From the NCBI RefSeq assembly GCF_902635505.1, contig NC_045430.1:110225925-110289924 (forward strand): DNA of 64,000 bases. Direction: 5' to 3'. This document shows, piece after piece, positions 53,301 through 59,966 of this stretch (position 1 is its first letter; each line of letters begins with the position of its first letter). The position numbers were made by a program, and so were the translations under genes. Below the pieces are notes generated by a model that worked only from the letters and a program-made list of their open reading frames with translations, made no database searches and was not told where the DNA came from. Origin of the DNA: Sarcophilus harrisii. Taxonomy: Eukaryota; Chordata; Mammalia; Dasyuromorphia; Dasyuridae.

Positions 53301-56300
53301 TAGTTCAGGACAGCAATCTTTTCGATTGGTGATTGACACAAATCCTAGGGTTTGTGTTGAACCCAAATCTATCATCCACCATGGGTCATTCTCTTGGAGA
53401 GTTTGAACACAATAGTTACTTTGAATAGATCCATCCATAGGTTTTTGAAGAAATGGGGAAGGAATGAAGACACTGGACTGTGAGGTTGGTCTTTGTTTTG
53501 ACAATAATGGACCTGAAGACATGAGAAAGTGAAAATAGATGGTTAGTGCGTCCTATTTGTGAGGGTGTAGCTTAGTGTTTTGGAAAGATTGCTGGTTTTG
53601 AATTTATAGATCTTGCATTCAGGTTCAAGTTTTGACACATTCTAAGTGTAAGCCCTTGGACAAGACCTTTCATCACTCTGGGCCTCTCTTTGCTCCTTTC
53701 CAAAGTGAAGAATTTGTATTGAGTAAATCCTTTGAGGATGTTTTTAAGTTCTTCTTCTCAGATTCTGTGAGTTCATGCTGAAAAGGAAGAGTTACTTGAG
53801 AGACAAAAGGAACACTTGAATAGTCAATAATTGTTATTCTTAACTTTAGGACCTATTGCTACTTATGACAACAAACTATATTGCAAATTCTATTGATCTG
53901 GCTTCTCTATACATGTGAAGAATAGAAGAAACACATCCACATACAAGTTGTCTTAGGGGCCTCAATTTTGTAAAGTAATTCTTAAACATGGAAGTCAACT
54001 ACTAGTTTCCAGTGCTACAGCCTGAGAGGAAGATTCATCTGCTCTATTGACCACCCTTCCCAACTTTTTGTCATTTATAAATCTGATCAAGTTGACTCTT
54101 ATAAATTTTTAAAAATCACTGACAAGAAAAAAAATCAAAATCTGAATAGGGATGAGTAGAGAGGCTACACCTAGACTATTCCCTCCAAATAAACATTTAT
54201 TTTTAATCATTTCTCTTTGTAGATAGTCAATTCAGCTATAGTTGTATTTTATTGTTTGTTCATTTACCTATATATTTCAAATTTCATTTCTACTCTTTAT
54301 TAAAAACCAAATGACCTTCCTTCATGTGTCTGCACTTAATACTTAATCTAAGTCAGTGAAGGGAAAGGGATATTGATTGGGCCTTTAGTTCCTTTAGTTA
54401 AAGGGAATTCTGTGGAGAGAAATATCCCACCACTAAAATGGATACTTACTTTTCTGCCATTTAAGAGTTTTAGAGAATTTCCTGGGACATTGTGAGATCA
54501 AATGATTTGCTGAATCCAGGTCATCTTGGCTTTGTGGAGACTGACTCTTTATCCACTAAGTTAAATTGTCTTTCAGCACAACTTGGCTACAACAGCTATG
54601 GCTTTTGGTGTAACAGGCACACATGGCAATATAGGCAGCGCAACTTGTTTCTCCCCTCACAAATTTTTTTCTTCCTAAACTCAAACAATCTCCCTAAAAT
54701 GTTCATCCAAGTTCACTATGTTATTATTTATCCTGGAATCTTCTTAAAAGAAGAAATTTACCAGAGGTGGATAAAAATTAATGAGACTTCATTCAAATGA
54801 TCAATGCTTGAGAGATGGAAGGTTCATGTCAAGAAAGGTCAGGATTATTAGAGAAAGATGTGAGGAGTATGAGAAGTTAGGTTTCCACAGATATTGTCAA
54901 AACAGAATGAAGGAAATGGTGAAATATCTTGTTAAGATATCTCTAAGCAGTCACTGTGTGAGTCAAAGAACTGATAAAATTCCTGATAAAGGGATCTAGG
55001 CCTAAACTAGCCCAAACTAGCTAGTGTCAATGACAGGCACAAGCCTTTTGACATATGGTGAATAAAGAAAATTGTAAATCTGACCAATCATAACTCAGAT
55101 TGTAAATCCAATTAATTGTAACTCAAATTATAAATCCTACCAATTGTAACTTGGATTGTAAATCTGACAAATGTAACTCAGATTCTAAATCCAACTTGGA
55201 CCAATCTGAGCATTGAAGGGAGGTGTAAAGAACCAGAATGAAAGTATAAAGCTTGCTCTTGCTTCTGTATTGGTATGTGTCTGACTTGGGAGCTTTTCTT
55301 GAAACTTGTCAAAGGATTCTTCTCTCATTCTAAAATTTTAAAATGTTGATTCTAACACTCCTCCTGCACTAGCTTCCAACTAGGGAAGCAGTGGGCAGTG
55401 GCAGCTCGTCCCGGGCTTACTCCCCAAAACAGTTGGGTTATAAGGACTCTTTTGAAAATAGAGAAATAAGATCCCAAGCCTGTCTTGAGCCTGCTCTTAG
55501 GACCTCTTTGGATGTTCTTATCTATCTCGGGGTTCTGTTCTTTTACAACAGCAATCTTGAGGAGTGTTGTGGAAGAACATGAATGACCTTTTGCAAATTA
55601 CCCTCAGAACCTCCAAATGTTCCCCAAAGCTTTCTTGAGCTTAATTTTGTTATGATCAAAATCTGTGATAAAGAGATACTGATGTCCAAGGTTCTGAACA
55701 TGATCTCTTTATGAGCCAAGTTTAGCAATTGCCAATGAAAAGACCCAGGACAAATCAAAGATACAGCTGATAAAGCAAGTCTTTTATAGAGTTGGTTACA
55801 TAAGTTACTAGTGATGCAAACTAAATTAAGATTGTCATGGAGAGAGAGAGGGGCAAACATTGGAGAACAAGATTGACTTATCTTCCTTCCCTACTCTCAA
55901 CCTCTTCTATAGTCAGCAAAAAGCCAGATTTTGAATCTGTGTTCAGATGTTAGGAGCCAAGAAAAAGAATCAAATTCTTGCAAATTTTACTGCTGAGACA
56001 TATACTATTAGGTCCGTTTGATGCATAAATATTGATTCATTATACTGATGAAATATAATTATTAATCAATAATTAATAATACAAACTAATGTGGGCATTA
56101 ATTTTTGATTTCACAATTTCATAATCCATTTTGCAAATGTTACTGAAGCATATATGGAACTCTTCTTGATCCTGTTCATTTTCAGTTTGTTCTTCTTGGT
56201 ATCACTAATTCCCTGTGATCTTTGTCTTATGTGTGGTTTTGGCTTTCACTTATTCCAAAGACAGCAATTTTAGATAGCAAAATTTTATATTCTTGGTTTT

Positions 56301-59300
56301 GAAGTGGTTGGAATTGGCATTTTCCTTATCTGATGTGATCTTGGGTATGACCTTAGAACCCAAAGTATTTTCCTGAGTGATCTACAAAAGAGACATATAA
56401 GAAATACAGGATCTTTGATGATAACTAGAATATCCACCTGCATTTTTAATGCCTTCTGAAATCTTATAGATACTTTTTAGTCATTTAGTGTCCCCTGTTT
56501 GTGATCTAATTATCTAATCTAATTTGGGGGTACTAAAGTTGTATTACTGAATATGAAAGGCTAAATGAAAAGGCATTCTTATATATATCCCTTCATGTAG
56601 AAAGATTTGGAGATGTTGACTCTGTGAAGAGGGGAGCCACATATCCATCTTGATGCATGGAAGATGAAAAAAAATCAGCAACCTCCATAAAATTATGAGC
56701 TAGCAGGGACCTGCTTTGGGGGAGTAAATCATGAACATTTCACTTTTACCCGCGTCACCCTTTTATACACAAAATCAATAAAGAATGTAGGACTTTTACT
56801 GGGTTACCTGAATACTAGATGATATATCAACTAGCCTGGGGTATGGATAACAAAGAGTAACATTTTTCAGCAATGGGATGTAGGGCTGAGCAGCACTCTG
56901 AAAATTACAGTTAAAAATTTTAAAGAACAACAGAAAAGTGCCAATGAACAGGGGAGGATAATATCAAAGGGCAAAGTTGTAGTGGGTGACAGTTACAGCA
57001 AAGTAATTCAGCATTTTCAGTGAGCCTGCCATTGGATTCAGAGGAGCAGGAGAAATCTGGTCACTATATGAACTTCTTCTCAGGGTGGTGTTTTTAAATG
57101 CATAATAAATATAGAAAGCTAGCCAAATATATTGACATAAATTTCTAAACACCTTTAAAAAAGTTTCTAGATCCTAGATTAAGAACTCAGTTTTTACATA
57201 AATCACATTCTCAACTATGAATCTTTCACAGAAGAAATTATAGATTATGTTACTGAGGTTCCTATAATGAAGAAAGAATTTCTTACTTTGTGACACCTTT
57301 TTGGGGTTTTCTTGACCTTGATAGTTGATACATAGATGCTATTTCTTTCTAATTTTATATAGTTATAAATTTATAAACTCACCAATTAAGTCTGAGGCAT
57401 TGCTAGCATTGGGTGTGGAAAGCTGAGATTCAGGACTGGGTGTTGGAAGACTAGGAGAGATTGACTCGGATGCTTTTCCAAAGACTCTTACTTCACAGAA
57501 AGATAGAAATGTTTCTTCTCTCTTTGGGTTCACAACACTCACATATCTTCCTCTCATCATCCCACATCTGAAAAACTCTGTTTTTCCATGAGCCAAGGAA
57601 CCAATGATGGCACATCTGAAGGAAAACCATATTTTAATTTGGAAAGACTCAAATATGCTAAATGAAAACATCTGCATAGAAGTCAAAGATGATTAATCCT
57701 TTGCCTTATTTTAAGGAAGGTTCTCAGACTAGTATTAAACCAGGTTTATACATTGGAAATAAAACAAAGGTCTTGTGAGGAAGAACATCACAGAAAGTTG
57801 TTCCCTGGGCTGCAGATGCCATCACCAATCTGCCATCTCCTTAGAATACCCATGATAGGTACAATAACCTTCTCTTATCCCATATCCTTTCATTAATCTC
57901 TATGCAGCCTCTGCTGCTAGTCACTAAATCTTGTTTATTCTTCCACATCCTGCACTTTATTTTTTAGTATTCTCTTCCACACCTAGCTCAAGATCCCTAG
58001 CTCTGATCACATTGCCAAGATATAGTAGATACGGTAAAATAACTGTTGATTGGAACACGATGGAAGTAAAGCTTTTGGTTCCTCTGTGGTCTATGACTAC
58101 TTCACCCTCAGTGGATGATCATAAATGGTCTTCCAACTAGTATCTCCACCTCTAGCTTCTGCCTTTTTCAGCTCACCAAGCACAGCTACCGGGATCTTTC
58201 TTTCTCAGAAACAATTTTTGTCTAATCTTAGATTTTCTTCCTGACATTCAAGACATGGAAGCAATGGTGAGTACCTCTTGAGCACAGCATCTATTCTCCA
58301 CCTCCCTAATTATATCCTAGCATATCTTGCTGGCTATATGTGAAACCTTGTTCATGCCAACCATCAGGTACTTAGAAGAAAGACTAGTAGACCTTAGCTA
58401 AGGAAAATATGAAGGGAGTCAAATGCCAGAATTATCAGGATATTGCATTTCAATGAATCCATGACTTGTTTTAACCCCTCCCACGTGTTGGACTCTGTGA
58501 TAGGCATTGGAGTCACAAATGTAAAAAAGAAATAGCTCCTGTCCTTGGAGACTTACTTTCTCTTCGATTTCAGGGAAGACTATGAGGTCAGAGAGATCAG
58601 GACAAGTGGAGATGGCTCTGGGTGGAGGGAGCACCTCATGGGGCAGTCAGGAGTGAAGGAGGAGATGGGGGCAGAGGGAGTATGGCTGCTATGGGATGAG
58701 GAAAGGGGGATGGTTGGGAGCTTACAGCTGAGGGTCTCAATTTTTCTTGTAAATGTGGGACAAGGTTCTCAGTTGAGAGGGTGAGGCAGAGAGAGACATG
58801 GAAGATTTCAGGGATGATGAAAACATTTGGAAGCGCTGCTGTGAGCAATGGGATTGATGAGGGAGGTGAAGTAGGATTGTCCACCCCTGTGAGAAAGCCC
58901 TTTTTAAAAGGAGAAAAACAATAGTAGCAGGTGTTGGACAATGGAATGATGGCAAGTTTTCCCCTTTGTGTAGGCACAAAGACCCTTATGGTGGTAACAA
59001 ATTTTGACACAAGACTGCAGGCTGAGGTGTCTGGTAAGACTGGATGGCTGGAAGGGAGTGTACTGCTAAGGAGTGACAGCTCTAGGTACAGGGTTAGCTG
59101 TAGAAAATCTAAGGGACAAATTTTGCTCAGCACTGGGTGTTCCCCACCCACTGAGGTAGAGTAGGGAGGCTGCAGAAAGCCTGAGCATCACTGGCTGCAG
59201 CCAGCTGGTAGAATTTTGGGCATGGCTCAGATTGGCAAATGGTGTTTGCTCTTCTTGGAAGACCTGAGGTCTCCTACCTAGTTGCCATCATGATTTCCCA

Positions 59301-59927
59301 GGTTTCATCTGGGGGATATCTGATTAGAAGCACAATAAGGAGGTCTCTTCTGTGTCTGGGATGGCTGGAATGAAGTGCCTCTTATGAATCTGTTAAAGGA
59401 CAAGCTACCCTGACAAACATGACAACATGGGGCTGCTTCTTCCTCTGCTCCTAAGCAATGGCCCGGATTCAAGCTTTCTGGTTCAAATTCTGAATCTCCA
59501 AGTAGAAAGCCCTGCCTTTGCTGGAGGGGCGTCCAAGCTCTTTCAAATTAAAAGGCTTAGACAAACAGCTAGAGGCTATTTCTAACAGATCATGCTTTGG
59601 CTGGGTGGTGGGGTTAAAACAAGATCCCCAGCCCTTGCGAGCTGCACTCTTCCAGGCTGTGCCTTTCTGGGGGAGGGGGCAAAAGCCGAGAGCAGGAATG
59701 GGAGCAGCAGCCCTAGTGATGGCAGGCAGGGGGGAGAGTGCCATGGCAGAGTGCCAAGGGCCAGAGAACTTGGGCAAGGAAGGGAGAAAGGGGACAGAGA
59801 CCTCAAAGATGGGGGCTGGGGACAGAGAAGCAAGAGTAGGAGGAGGAACTGGCGGGGGATGAGACAAATAATAGCTGGAGACTGACAGGAGAGCTTTTCT
59901 CAGTCCTTTTGTTCTGTTTTCACTTGG

Positions 59928-59966
<39 letters not shown>

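Larger units (their letters stand above)
53513..57382 (-). other. Intron between D2 and D3
   Basis: 3.9 kb, longer than its equivalents because of two LTR-like inserts (54827-55431 and 55648-56113). A MIR-like SINE lies at about 53560-53720. The remainder is colinear with other units. Confidence 0.65.

Noticed and set aside
59469-59885. Overlapping Pro/Ser-rich and Gly/Arg-rich frames
   Set aside because: Four frames on both strands are open together, which reflects GC- and purine-rich DNA with few stops; no known domain.
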